Part shown: positions 16,676 through 25,409 of the stretch, piece by piece | Position numbering within the stretch: the first letter of the stretch is position 1 | Layout: every line of letters starts with the position of its first letter | Assembly (NCBI RefSeq): GCF_014042345.1 | Contig: NZ_JACEZT010000002.1 | Span: 248,001-312,000 of the forward strand | From: Rugamonas brunnea | Lineage (GTDB): Bacteria > Pseudomonadota > Gammaproteobacteria > Burkholderiales > Burkholderiaceae_D | DNA: 64,000 bases | Reading direction: 5' to 3' | Made by a program: the position numbers and the translations under genes | Notes under the pieces: model-generated | Databases searched by the model: none | The model's input: the letters and a program-made list of their open reading frames with translations, nothing else | Told to the model about the DNA's origin: nothing

Positions 16676-17971
16676 ATGCAAGCCTACCGCGCCAGCCTGC
16701 TCCACTTCCACGCCGATCCGGCCTTCCGCGACGACGCCCATCATTGGCACGAGGATGGCCTGCTGCTGGTCGACGAGGGCCGCGTGGTGGCGGCCGGCGA
16801 TTACGACGCGCTGCATGCCACGCTGCCGCAGGGCACCCCGCTGCACGACTACAGCGGGAAACTGATCACGCCCGGCTTCATCGACACCCACGTCCACTAT
16901 CCGCAGACGGACATGATCGCCTCGCCGGCGCCTGGCCTGCTGCCGTGGCTGGACACCTACACCTTCCCCACCGAGCGCCAGTTCGCCGATCCGGCCCACG
17001 CGGCCCGCACGGCCGAATTCTTCCTCGATGAGCTGCTGCGCTGCGGCACCACCACGGCCATGGTGTACTGCACCGTGCACGCGGCCTCGGTGGACGCCCT
17101 GTTCGCGGCCGCCGGCCAGCGCCAGTTGCGCATGGTGGCGGGCAAGGTGCTGATGGACCGCCATTGCCCCGAATGGCTGCGCGACACGGCCGAAACGGGC
17201 GCGCGCGACAGCGAGGCGCTGATCCGGCGCTGGCACAACAAGGGCCGCGCGCTGTACGCCATCACGCCCCGTTTCGCGCCCACCTCCAGCGAGGCCCAAT
17301 TGCGGCTGGCCGGCGAACTGGCCACAGCCTGGCCGGACACCTTCGTGCAAAGCCACGTGTCGGAAAACGCCGACGAATGCCGCTGGGTGCGCGAACTGTT
17401 CCCGCAGGCGCGCAGCTACCTGGACGTGTACGAGCGCTGCGGCCTGCTGCGACCGCGCGCCGTGTACGGCCACTGCATCTGGCTCGACGACGCCGACCGC
17501 GCCCGCATGGCCGCCACCGGCGCGGCGGCGGCCGTCTGCCCCACCTCCAACCTGTTCCTGGGCAGCGGCCTGTTCGACTTTGCCCAGGCCGACCGCGCCG
17601 GCATGCGGGTGGCGCTGGCCACGGACGTGGGCGGCGGCACGTCGTTCTCCATGTTGCAAACAATGAATGAAGCCTATAAAGTAGCGCGCTTGACGGGCAG
17701 CTATCTGCCGGCCCTGCGCATGTTCTACCTGGCCACGCTGGGCGCGGCCCGCGCCATGGGACTGGAGGGCACGATAGGCGGTTTCGCGCCGGGGACGGAA
17801 GCGGATTTCATCGTGCTCGACCCGCAAGCAACGCCGCTGTTGCAGCGCCGTACCAGCCACTGCGCCAGCCTGGAAGAATTGCTGTTCGCGCTGGCGCTGC
17901 TGGGCGACGACCGCGCCGTGGCCGCCACCTACGCGGCCGGCAACCGGGTCCACGTGCGCGACGCTGCCTGA
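16676..17971 (+). CDS. guaD: guanine deaminase
   Basis: Converts guanine to xanthine, feeding xanthine dehydrogenase. It has 431 residues, standard for the amidohydrolase-type enzyme. The metal motif PGFIDTHVHYPQTD lies near residue 65, followed by SHVSEN, YGHCIWL and the metal aspartate in ALATDVGGGTSFS. It follows xdhB by 12 nt and is surely co-transcribed. The ribosome-binding site is weak (GGGAA). Confidence 0.95.
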   Translation: MQAYRASLLHFHADPAFRDDAHHWHEDGLLLVDEGRVVAAGDYDALHATLPQGTPLHDYSGKLITPGFIDTHVHYPQTDMIASPAPGLLPWLDTYTFPTERQFADPAHAARTAEFFLDELLRCGTTTAMVYCTVHAASVDALFAAAGQRQLRMVAGKVLMDRHCPEWLRDTAETGARDSEALIRRWHNKGRALYAITPRFAPTSSEAQLRLAGELATAWPDTFVQSHVSENADECRWVRELFPQARSYLDVYERCGLLRPRAVYGHCIWLDDADRARMAATGAAAAVCPTSNLFLGSGLFDFAQADRAGMRVALATDVGGGTSFSMLQTMNEAYKVARLTGSYLPALRMFYLATLGAARAMGLEGTIGGFAPGTEADFIVLDPQATPLLQRRTSHCASLEELLFALALLGDDRAVAATYAAGNRVHVRDAA

Positions 17972-18003
17972 TGTTTGACGTCCAACCTTAGCGAGACCAC
18001 CGC

Positions 18004-19602
18004 ATGCCAAGAAAAATCGCCAGCCTGATGCTGCCCGCCACCGCTGCCGCCGTCCTCGCTGCCAGCGCTTTACCCCACGCGGCGCACGCGGCGCACGCCG
18101 CCGCTGGCGCCAAGGCGGCCAATGCTGCCGAAGCGACCAATGCTGCCAATGCGACCAGCGCAGTCAACGCAACCAGCGCAGTCAACGCAACCAGCGCTGC
18201 CAAGGTGGCCGCTCGCAACGAAGCGATCACCCAGCGCCATTTCGCCGCGCTGCTGGCCGGCAGCGAGCCCAAGTTGGCCGAGCTGACCATGTTCTTCACC
18301 ATGATGCCCAAGGGCGGCGACCTGCACCACCACTATTCGGGCGCGCTGTACGCCGAGCAGTACCTGGAGTGGGTGGACCAGCAGCACTACTGCGTCAACC
18401 GCAGCAGCTACCGGATCGAGACGGACAAGGCCACCATCGCCGCCGAGCAGGCCAAACCGGCCGCCGAGCGCGCGTGCGTGACGGGTCAGCAGGTGATGGG
18501 CGATAACACGCTGCTGGCGCAAGTGCTGCAGCACTGGTCGGACAAGGACTTTTACAACCACAGCGGCAACCAGTCGCCGCCGGACCGGCAGTTCTTCGAC
18601 ACCTTTGGCTATTTCGGTCCGGTGGCGTCGAGCAACGCGCATGACGGCCTGCTGCGCCTCAAGCAACGCGCCATCCAGGAAAACCTGAGCTACATCGAAA
18701 CCATCTTCGAGCTGGCGCCGTTCACCCATAACGACGATTTCGACCGCGAAGCGCTGGCCCACGGCGTGACGGATGCGGCGCTGGAAGCCTACAGCGCGCA
18801 ACTGGAGCACGAGCAGGGCTACCAGCAGTGGATCGCGTCCTACCTGGACAACCTGAAGACGGGCAGCGCCGGTATCGATGATGCGCAATTCACCATGCGC
18901 TACCAGCCATTCGTGCTGCGTTTCCTGTCGCCGTCGCAGGTGTTCGCGTCCATGGTATCGAGCTTCAAGCTGGCGGCCATGAGCCCGCAGGTGGTGGGCG
19001 TCAACATCGTGGGGCAGGAGAGCGTGAATGTCTCGATGCGCGACTATGCGATGCACATGCAGATGTTCAAGTTCCTGAAAGCGAAGTACCCGAACGTCAA
19101 GCTGGCGCTGCACGCGGGCGAGCTGGCGCTGGGCATGGTGCCGCCGGAAGGATTGACCTTCCACATCAAAGAGGCGGTGGAGGTGGCCGGCGCCAGCCGT
19201 ATCGGCCACGGCATGGATATCGCGCATGAGACCAATCCGCTCGCCATCATGAAAACCATGCATGACAAGGGCATCGCCGTCGAAGTCAATTTGAGCAGCA
19301 ACGACTTCATCCTCGGCATCAAGGGTGCGGCGCACCCGGTGACGTTGTACCGCAAGTATGGTGTGCCGTTCGTGCTGGCCACCGATGATGCGGGCGTGTC
19401 GCGCAACAACCTGTCGGGCGAGTACGTGCTGTACGCGGCCCGCTACCGGCCCGACTACGCCGAAGTGAAAAAATTGTCCTACGACAGCCTGCGCTATGCC
19501 TTCCTGGCGCCGGCCGACAAGCAGCGCCTGCTCAAGGCGCTGGACGGCAAATTCGCCCGTTTCGAAGCGGCCATCGCTGCCGCCGAACCGAAGCGCAAAT
19601 AA
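18004..19602 (+). CDS. exported adenosine deaminase (ADGF-like)
   Basis: Deaminates adenosine or deoxyadenosine to inosine, probably in the periplasm. The 532-residue protein starts with a signal peptide (MPRKIASLMLPATAAAVLAAS) and an Ala/Asn/Thr-rich low-complexity stretch (about 25-70) encoded partly by an 18-bp tandem repeat. The deaminase core has PKGGDLHHHYSGA (metal histidines around 108-110), ALHAGEL with the catalytic Glu, RIGHGMD, EVNLSSND and the paired Asp in LATDDAGVSR. Export and its length (well over the 330-350 of cytosolic Add) resemble the secreted ADGF/CECR1 branch. It is the first gene of the nucleic-acid salvage block. Confidence 0.88.
   Translation: MPRKIASLMLPATAAAVLAASALPHAAHAAHAAAGAKAANAAEATNAANATSAVNATSAVNATSAAKVAARNEAITQRHFAALLAGSEPKLAELTMFFTMMPKGGDLHHHYSGALYAEQYLEWVDQQHYCVNRSSYRIETDKATIAAEQAKPAAERACVTGQQVMGDNTLLAQVLQHWSDKDFYNHSGNQSPPDRQFFDTFGYFGPVASSNAHDGLLRLKQRAIQENLSYIETIFELAPFTHNDDFDREALAHGVTDAALEAYSAQLEHEQGYQQWIASYLDNLKTGSAGIDDAQFTMRYQPFVLRFLSPSQVFASMVSSFKLAAMSPQVVGVNIVGQESVNVSMRDYAMHMQMFKFLKAKYPNVKLALHAGELALGMVPPEGLTFHIKEAVEVAGASRIGHGMDIAHETNPLAIMKTMHDKGIAVEVNLSSNDFILGIKGAAHPVTLYRKYGVPFVLATDDAGVSRNNLSGEYVLYAARYRPDYAEVKKLSYDSLRYAFLAPADKQRLLKALDGKFARFEAAIAAAEPKRK
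18160..18195. repeat. 18-bp perfect tandem duplication inside the adenosine deaminase gene
   Basis: Two identical 18-bp units (GCAGTCAACGCAACCAGC) at 18160-18177 and 18178-18195, flanked by degenerate copies, encode Ala-Val-Asn-Ala-Thr-Ser repeats in the linker between signal peptide and catalytic domain. The length is a multiple of three, so copy-number change would not break the frame. Confidence 0.85.
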
Positions 19603-20206
19603 GCTGTTGCCAGGCAGTTGCCCACCCGCTGCGCCGCTGCGCGCAGCCGGGCGGCGCGTCGTTGCCCTGTCGCGACACAAATTGGTGGACTTACTCTAGT
19701 TTCCCCGCATTTCAAAGATGAATTATTTTCATGCCATGATGGCCTGAACTATAATCCGGCCCGGCAGCCCCGGCCTGGCCTTTGCTTCCAGCCTGTCATG
19801 CCGTTTCCGGTTTCATTTATTCGCTCCTCGTCTTAATCCCTAAGTTAAATCGTATTTGTCAACGATTTTGGCCTCATGCATAGTGGGACGATGATCCAAA
19901 AAATGCAATATTTTTGCTTCTACAACAGCTTAGGAACGGGCTTACGCAGGAAGTTGACGTAGTACGGCGGCGCTTATCGGCGCCATTTTCTTTATGAGCA
20001 ATGTTGCCATAAAGCTGTCATTACCGTGAAATATTGAACCGTTACACTTGTGCGCTGCGCCCGCAGGGGCAGCGCCAGGCATGGCGCGCAGCGGCAGATG
20101 TCCGGCCACGCGGCCACGCGGCTTACCAGTTGCAACACAGTAAAGAGGAGCTCCCGCTATCCGCGCGGATTTCCATATAACTATTCGTCTATTTTGGGGT
20201 ACCACC
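19603..20206. other. 604-nt gene-free region upstream of the Oar-like receptor
   Basis: No convincing gene. It holds a TATAAT at 19750-19755 without a good -35, and a hairpin GGCGC (19969-19973) / GCGCC (19980-19984) followed by ATTTTCTTT, which resembles a weak terminator. A doubled CCACGCGG lies around 20105-20121. The region is less GC-rich than its surroundings. It could contain a long 5' leader or a small RNA; I recognise no known riboswitch. Confidence 0.35.
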
Positions 20207-23200
20207 ATGATTGATCACAAACGGCTCCGGCTGACGCAGATCGCGCTCAGCCTGTCCATCGCCCTCGCGGCAGCGCCCGCCTTCTCGCAAAACACCACCT
20301 CGGCCATCGGTGGCCGGATCTCGGCTGCCGACGGCAAGCCGGCCAGTGGTGCCGTCGTCACCATCGTCCATACCGAATCCGGTACGGTCAACAATGTGGT
20401 AACGGACGCGGAAGGCCGCTACGTGGCGCGTGGCCTGCGCACCGGCGGTCCGTACACGATCACCATCACCAAGGACGGCGTGACGGAAAAGCGCGAGAAC
20501 GTGTACATCCAGTTGGCCGAGACGGCCAACGTGGACGCCACGCTGGGCGCGCCGGCCATGCAGACCGTGACCATCGCCGGCGTGGCCGGCGGCCGTTCCG
20601 AGAAGTTCTCCAAAACCACCATGGGCACGGGCACCAGCATCGGCCGCACCGAACTCGACATCCAGGGTTCCATCAACCGCAACCTGCAGGACTATGCGCG
20701 CGCCGACCCCCGCGTGTCGCAGACCGACAAGGAACGCGGCGAAATGTCCGTGGCCGGCCAGAACTCGCGCTACAACTCGCTGACCATTGACGGCGTGGCC
20801 GTCAACGACACCTTCGGCCTGGAGTCGAACGGCAGCCCGACGGCCAAGCAGCCGATCTCGATCGAGGCGATCCAGTCGGTGCAGGTCAACGTGGCCAACT
20901 ACGACGTGACCCAGAAGGGCTACACGGGCGGCAACATCAACGCCGTCACCAAGTCCGGCACCAACAAGGTGCACGGCAGCGTGTACTACGTGTTCCGCAA
21001 TGACTCGCTGGCCGGCAAACGCTACAACGCCAGCACCGACACCTACTACGATCCGGCCCCGTTCAAGGAAACCACCAAGGGCGCCACCGTGGGTGGCCCG
21101 CTGATCAAGGACAAGCTGTTCATCTTCGCCGCCTACGAGAAGCTGGAATCGACGCGCGCCGCGCCGGCGTTCGGCCCCATCGGCAGCCCGATGACCAACG
21201 TCGGTATCACCAACTCGGCCATTGCCGGCGCCACTGCCATCGCCAAGAACCAGTACGGCTTCGACGTGGGCACCTCGGCCCAGCCAGCCAACTCGGCCCT
21301 GAACGTGGACGACAGCATGGTCAAGCTGGACTGGAACATCAACGATAACCATCGCGCCATGTTCCGCTGGGCCAAGACCAAGCAACAGGAGCCGCAGTTC
21401 CCCGGCCTGGACGCGTCCAGCATCTCGCTCAACTCGCGCTGGTTCAACCAGGGCAAGACCATCGAGACCAAGGTGGCCCAGTGGACCGCCGACTGGACCC
21501 CGACCTTCTCGACCGAGGTCAAGCTGTCGCAGCGCGATTACGACCGGCTGCCCAGCCTGAATTCGCAACTGCCGCTGGTCAACCTGTCGTTCACCGGCCC
21601 TACGCCGGACGGCACCCCGGCCGGTGTCTCCACGGCCAGCCGCACGCTGTCCTTCGGCACCGACAACAGCTACCAGCGCAACATCCTGAACACCAAGACC
21701 ATGGATGGCTACCTGGGCGCCAACTGGACCCTGGGCGACCATGAAGTCAAGTTCGGCGGCGACTACCAGAAGAACGAGGTGTACAACGCCTTCCTGCAAA
21801 ACGTCTGGGGCAACTACACCTTCTCGTGCATCAACAAGCTCGACTACGCGTTCGCGGCCGCCGGCACGCTCGACTGCGGCAAGGCCACCAACGGCCAGAT
21901 CGAACAGGCGGTGCTGGAGAACTTCAGCCGTGGCCGCCCCTCGTCGTACACGCTGCAGGTGCCCAACACGGGCCTGACGATGGACGACGCCGTGGCCCGC
22001 TTCACCATGAAGAACTACGGCCTGTTCGCCCAGGATACGTGGAGCGCCACCAAGAACCTGACGCTGAGCTACGGCGTGCGCCTCGACACGGCCCACGTCG
22101 ACGGCCGTCCGCTGCGCAACGCCGCCGCGGCCGCGCCCATGGTGCCTGGCAACCCGGCGACGGGCACGCGCCAGACCGGCGGCTTTGGCCTGGACAACAC
22201 CGTCACCTTCGACGGCCAGCAACTGTGGCAGCCGCGCGCCGGCTTCAACTACACCTTCGACAGCGCGCGTCCGATGCAGGTGCGCGGCGGCACCGGCCTG
22301 TTCCAGGGCGCGGCGGCCACCGTCTGGCTGTCCAACCCGTTCTCCAACCCCGGCGTGGCCACCCACAACGTGGTATGCGGCGGCTCGGGCGCCTGCCCCA
22401 CGACGGACGGCAACTTCAGCCCCGACATCAACAAGCAGCTCACCAGCCTGCCCGGCGTGAGCGCCCAGGCCAACGTGGATGCGCTGGCGCCCGGCCTGAA
22501 GCAGCCTTCCGTGTGGAAGTCCAACATCGCGCTGGACGCGGAACTGCCATGGTTCGGCCTGGTGTTCGGCGCCGAGTACTTGAACACCAAGGTGCGTGAC
22601 GGCATCTACTACCAGAGCCTGAACCTGGGCACGCCGACCAAGACCGGCACCGACGGCCGCGCGCTGTACTACTCGGCGCAAGCCTACAACCCGGCTTGCT
22701 GGACGGCTGCCGGCGTGATGGTCAGCAACGGCGCCACCTGCACCGGCGCCCGCAACAAGGCGCTCAGCAACACCGCCTTCGGCAACGTGCTGGTGGCCAC
22801 GGGCACCGACAAGGGCCGCAGCAACCTGGCCACGCTGTCGCTGAGCCGTCCGATGACGAACGGCCTGAACTGGTCGGTGTCGTACACCTACTCGGACGCG
22901 ACGGAAGTGTCGCCGCTGACCTCGTCGACCTCCGGTTCGACCTTCAACGGCCGTTCCATCTTCAACCCGAACGAGGAAGTGGCCGCCAACTCGGCCTACC
23001 TGGTCAAGAACCGCATCAACGCCCTGGTCAACTTCCAGAAGCGCTTCTTCGGTTCCTACAAGACCACCTTCGGCATGTTCTATGAAGGCCGCAGCGGCAA
23101 GCCGTACAGCTGGACCTTCAACAACGACCTGAACGGCGACAGCCAGGGCGGCAACGACCTGATGTACATCCCGTCCGCGCCCGGTTCGGGCCAGGTGGTG

Positions 23201-23626
23201 TTCGCTGGCGACACGGCCACCAGCCACGCCAACGAGGACAAGTTCTGGTCCATCGTCAACGCCAACCCGGTGCTGAAGAAGGCTGCCGGCGGCATCGTCA
23301 GCCGCAACTCGGACTTCTCGCCTTGGACCAACTCGGTCGACCTGCGCATCAAGCAGGAGATCCCGGGCTTCTTCAAGGACCACAAGGGCTCGTTCACGTT
23401 CGACATCTTCAACGTCGGCAACCTGCTGAACAAGAAGTGGGGCCGCATCAACGAAGTGGGCTTCCAGCCTGCCGGCGGCCAGGCCCGCAGCTTCGTCGAC
23501 TACGTCGGCCTCGATGCGCAAGGCCGCTACATCTACAAGGTGCGCGACGTGGAAACGCTGGACACCCGCCAGGTCAAGGGCGAGTCGCAGTGGGCGATCC
23601 AGGCCACCGTCAAGTACGAGTTCTAA
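20207..23626 (+). CDS. Oar-like TonB-dependent receptor with carboxypeptidase-regulatory domain
   Basis: A 1139-residue outer-membrane receptor. The signal peptide ends AAAPAFSQ, then a CarboxypepD-regulatory beta-sandwich (about 30-115, ISAADGKPASGAVVTIV, VTDAEGRYVARGL). A plug domain (about 125-260) and a 22-strand barrel follow. The C-terminus (KGESQWAIQATVKYEF) ends in Phe, as expected of barrels. Oar-type receptors import large or polymeric solutes or signal through TonB. Between a secreted adenosine deaminase and a nucleotidase, import of nucleic-acid fragments is plausible but unproven. Confidence 0.85.
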   Translation: MIDHKRLRLTQIALSLSIALAAAPAFSQNTTSAIGGRISAADGKPASGAVVTIVHTESGTVNNVVTDAEGRYVARGLRTGGPYTITITKDGVTEKRENVYIQLAETANVDATLGAPAMQTVTIAGVAGGRSEKFSKTTMGTGTSIGRTELDIQGSINRNLQDYARADPRVSQTDKERGEMSVAGQNSRYNSLTIDGVAVNDTFGLESNGSPTAKQPISIEAIQSVQVNVANYDVTQKGYTGGNINAVTKSGTNKVHGSVYYVFRNDSLAGKRYNASTDTYYDPAPFKETTKGATVGGPLIKDKLFIFAAYEKLESTRAAPAFGPIGSPMTNVGITNSAIAGATAIAKNQYGFDVGTSAQPANSALNVDDSMVKLDWNINDNHRAMFRWAKTKQQEPQFPGLDASSISLNSRWFNQGKTIETKVAQWTADWTPTFSTEVKLSQRDYDRLPSLNSQLPLVNLSFTGPTPDGTPAGVSTASRTLSFGTDNSYQRNILNTKTMDGYLGANWTLGDHEVKFGGDYQKNEVYNAFLQNVWGNYTFSCINKLDYAFAAAGTLDCGKATNGQIEQAVLENFSRGRPSSYTLQVPNTGLTMDDAVARFTMKNYGLFAQDTWSATKNLTLSYGVRLDTAHVDGRPLRNAAAAAPMVPGNPATGTRQTGGFGLDNTVTFDGQQLWQPRAGFNYTFDSARPMQVRGGTGLFQGAAATVWLSNPFSNPGVATHNVVCGGSGACPTTDGNFSPDINKQLTSLPGVSAQANVDALAPGLKQPSVWKSNIALDAELPWFGLVFGAEYLNTKVRDGIYYQSLNLGTPTKTGTDGRALYYSAQAYNPACWTAAGVMVSNGATCTGARNKALSNTAFGNVLVATGTDKGRSNLATLSLSRPMTNGLNWSVSYTYSDATEVSPLTSSTSGSTFNGRSIFNPNEEVAANSAYLVKNRINALVNFQKRFFGSYKTTFGMFYEGRSGKPYSWTFNNDLNGDSQGGNDLMYIPSAPGSGQVVFAGDTATSHANEDKFWSIVNANPVLKKAAGGIVSRNSDFSPWTNSVDLRIKQEIPGFFKDHKGSFTFDIFNVGNLLNKKWGRINEVGFQPAGGQARSFVDYVGLDAQGRYIYKVRDVETLDTRQVKGESQWAIQATVKYEF

Positions 23627-23656
23627 GCGTACCGATGCGTAGCTGAGCAAGACCGG

Positions 23657-23685
23657 ACGGCTGATGGCGACATCAGCCGTTTTTT
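23657..23685 (+). terminator. intrinsic terminator after the Oar-like receptor
   Basis: A perfect 9-bp stem ACGGCTGAT (23657-23665) / ATCAGCCGT (23672-23680) with a 6-nt loop, followed by a T run to 23685. It starts 30 nt after the receptor stop and ends just before the promoter of the nucleotidase gene. Confidence 0.9.
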
Positions 23686-23691
23686 GTTCCA

Positions 23692-23697
23692 TATAAT
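23692..23697 (+). promoter_or_regulatory. -10 box placed for a leaderless nucleotidase transcript
   Basis: A perfect TATAAT ends 6 nt before the ATG at 23704. Transcription would start at or within one or two bases of the start codon. There is no purine-rich ribosome-binding site upstream, and no in-frame start further up. Confidence 0.5.
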
Positions 23698-23703
23698 ATC
23701 GCG

Positions 23704-25404
23704 ATGACTACTTTCCTCCGCCCCCTGGCCGCCGCCGCGCTGGCGGCCCTGCTGGTCGCTTGCGCCAGCGCGCCCCAAGCACCGCCGCACACGGCCGTCA
23801 TCAACCTGGTGGCGCTCAACGACTTCCATGGCAACCTGGAGCCGAGCACCTTCACCTACACCAGCGCCCGCGCGCGGCGCGAGACGACGGCGCAGGCCGG
23901 CGGCATCGCCACGCTGGGCGCGGCCTTGCAGGCCTGGCGCAAGGACGACAGCGAATTGCTGCTGGTGGGCGCGGGCGACCTGGTGGGCGCCAGCCCGTCC
24001 ATCTCGGCCATGTGGGCCGATGAACCGGCAATCGGCGCGCTTGACCTGCTGGGCTTGCGCGTCAGCGCGCTCGGCAACCACGAATTCGACCTGGGCCGCG
24101 CCGAACTGCTGCGCCAGCAGAAGGGCGGCTGCGTCTCGCCGCGCGCCGACAAGGCGTGCCAGTTCGCGCCCAATTACGGCGGCGCCCGGTTCCACTACCT
24201 GGCCGCCAACGTGATCGACATGGTGACCCGCAAGCCCATCGTTCCGGCCTACCAGATCGAGACGGCGCATGGCGTGCGCGTGGCCTTCATCGGCGCCGTG
24301 CTCAAGGACACGGCGGCGCTGTCCCTGCCGTCCAGCGTGAGCGGGCTGGAATTCACCGACGAGGCCAACGCCATCAACGCCTTGCTGCCGGACTTGCGCA
24401 AGCAGGGCGTGGGCGTGTTCGTGGTGCTGATCCACCAGGGCGGTCGCACCACCGATTATTTCGACCAACCGGGCTGCGACCATTTGACGGGGCCCATCGT
24501 CGATGTCGTCAAGCGCCTCGATCCGGCCATCCGCCTGGTCGTCAGCGGCCATTCGCACAAGGGCTATCTGTGCCAGGTGGACGGCCGCGTGGTGACCCAG
24601 GCCGAGACGGCCGGCCACGTGCTGTCGCGCATCCGGCTCACGGTGGACACGGCCGACAACCGCGTGCGCGCCATCAGCGCCAGCAACGAGGTGATGCTGG
24701 CCGGCCGCTATCCGGCCGATCCGGCGCTCGACGCCTACCTCGCCCGCGCCCGCGCGCGCAGCACGGCGGCGCTGGCGCGTCCCGTGGGGCGGCTGGCCGT
24801 GCCCGCCGTCCCGCTGGGCAAGGATGACGTGGACGAGTCGCCGCTGGGCGACCTGGTGGCCGACGCCATGCTGCAGGCCGGCACGCCGTTCGGGGCCCAG
24901 TTGGCGTTCATGAACCTGGGCGGCATGCGCCAGGACCTGGAGGCGGGCCACGATGGCCGCGTCACCCTGGGCCAGGTGCAGACCGTGCTGCCGTTCGTGA
25001 ACACGGTGGTGGTGATGAACCTGACGGGCGCCCAGATCGCCACGCTGCTGGAGCAGCAATGGCAGGGCGGCGATGGCGACAAGCACATGCTGCTGCAAGT
25101 GTCCGATGGCTTCAGCTACCAGTGGAATCCCAACCTGCCGGCGGGCAGCCGCGTGGTGCCGGGCAGCGTGACCCTGCATGGCGTGCCGCTGGAGCCGGAC
25201 AGCCCGTACCGCGTGGCCACCAACAACTTCCTGGCCGAAGGCGGCGATGCCTTCCCCGTCTTCACCAGCGGCCGTAGCCGCGCCGATACCGGCATCTACC
25301 TGAGCGACGCCGTGGCCGCCTACCTGACCCACCGCGACCAGCTCAACAAGCCGGCCGGCAGCAAGCAATCCCAGGGCCGCATCCAGCGCGCCCCGCAACC
25401 ATAA
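23704..25404 (+). CDS. ushA: bifunctional metallophosphatase / 5'-nucleotidase, lipoprotein (UshA family)
   Basis: Dephosphorylates nucleotides in the periplasm so that nucleosides can be imported. It has 566 residues. The lipobox LVAC places the acylated cysteine at residue 20. The N-terminal metallophosphoesterase domain shows NDFHGN (39-44), GAGDLVGAS, GNHEFD and GHSH; the C-terminal 5'-nucleotidase domain shows NLGGMR and the substrate-binding NNFLAEGGDAF. It follows a terminator and appears to have its own leaderless promoter. The gap to the next gene (PLD-like) is 5 nt, so the two are co-transcribed. Activity on 3'-nucleotides or cyclic nucleotides (CpdB-like) is also possible. Confidence 0.85.
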   Translation: MTTFLRPLAAAALAALLVACASAPQAPPHTAVINLVALNDFHGNLEPSTFTYTSARARRETTAQAGGIATLGAALQAWRKDDSELLLVGAGDLVGASPSISAMWADEPAIGALDLLGLRVSALGNHEFDLGRAELLRQQKGGCVSPRADKACQFAPNYGGARFHYLAANVIDMVTRKPIVPAYQIETAHGVRVAFIGAVLKDTAALSLPSSVSGLEFTDEANAINALLPDLRKQGVGVFVVLIHQGGRTTDYFDQPGCDHLTGPIVDVVKRLDPAIRLVVSGHSHKGYLCQVDGRVVTQAETAGHVLSRIRLTVDTADNRVRAISASNEVMLAGRYPADPALDAYLARARARSTAALARPVGRLAVPAVPLGKDDVDESPLGDLVADAMLQAGTPFGAQLAFMNLGGMRQDLEAGHDGRVTLGQVQTVLPFVNTVVVMNLTGAQIATLLEQQWQGGDGDKHMLLQVSDGFSYQWNPNLPAGSRVVPGSVTLHGVPLEPDSPYRVATNNFLAEGGDAFPVFTSGRSRADTGIYLSDAVAAYLTHRDQLNKPAGSKQSQGRIQRAPQP

Positions 25405-25409
25405 GGACC

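Noticed and set aside
19603..20206. Riboswitch in the leader of the Oar-like receptor
   Set aside because: I looked for purine, cobalamin, TPP and preQ1-like motifs and found none I could support; only a weak hairpin with a short T-rich tail.
19942..20208. Possible 88-residue minus-strand gene upstream of the Oar-like receptor
   Set aside because: No ribosome-binding site, no signal or domain, and its start lies at the receptor start codon. Chance frame in an intergenic region.
20189..23692. Very long open frame (over 1100 codons) antisense to the Oar-like receptor
   Set aside because: Pure antisense shadow of a strongly biased gene; the product is low-complexity Val/Gly/Arg/His sequence.
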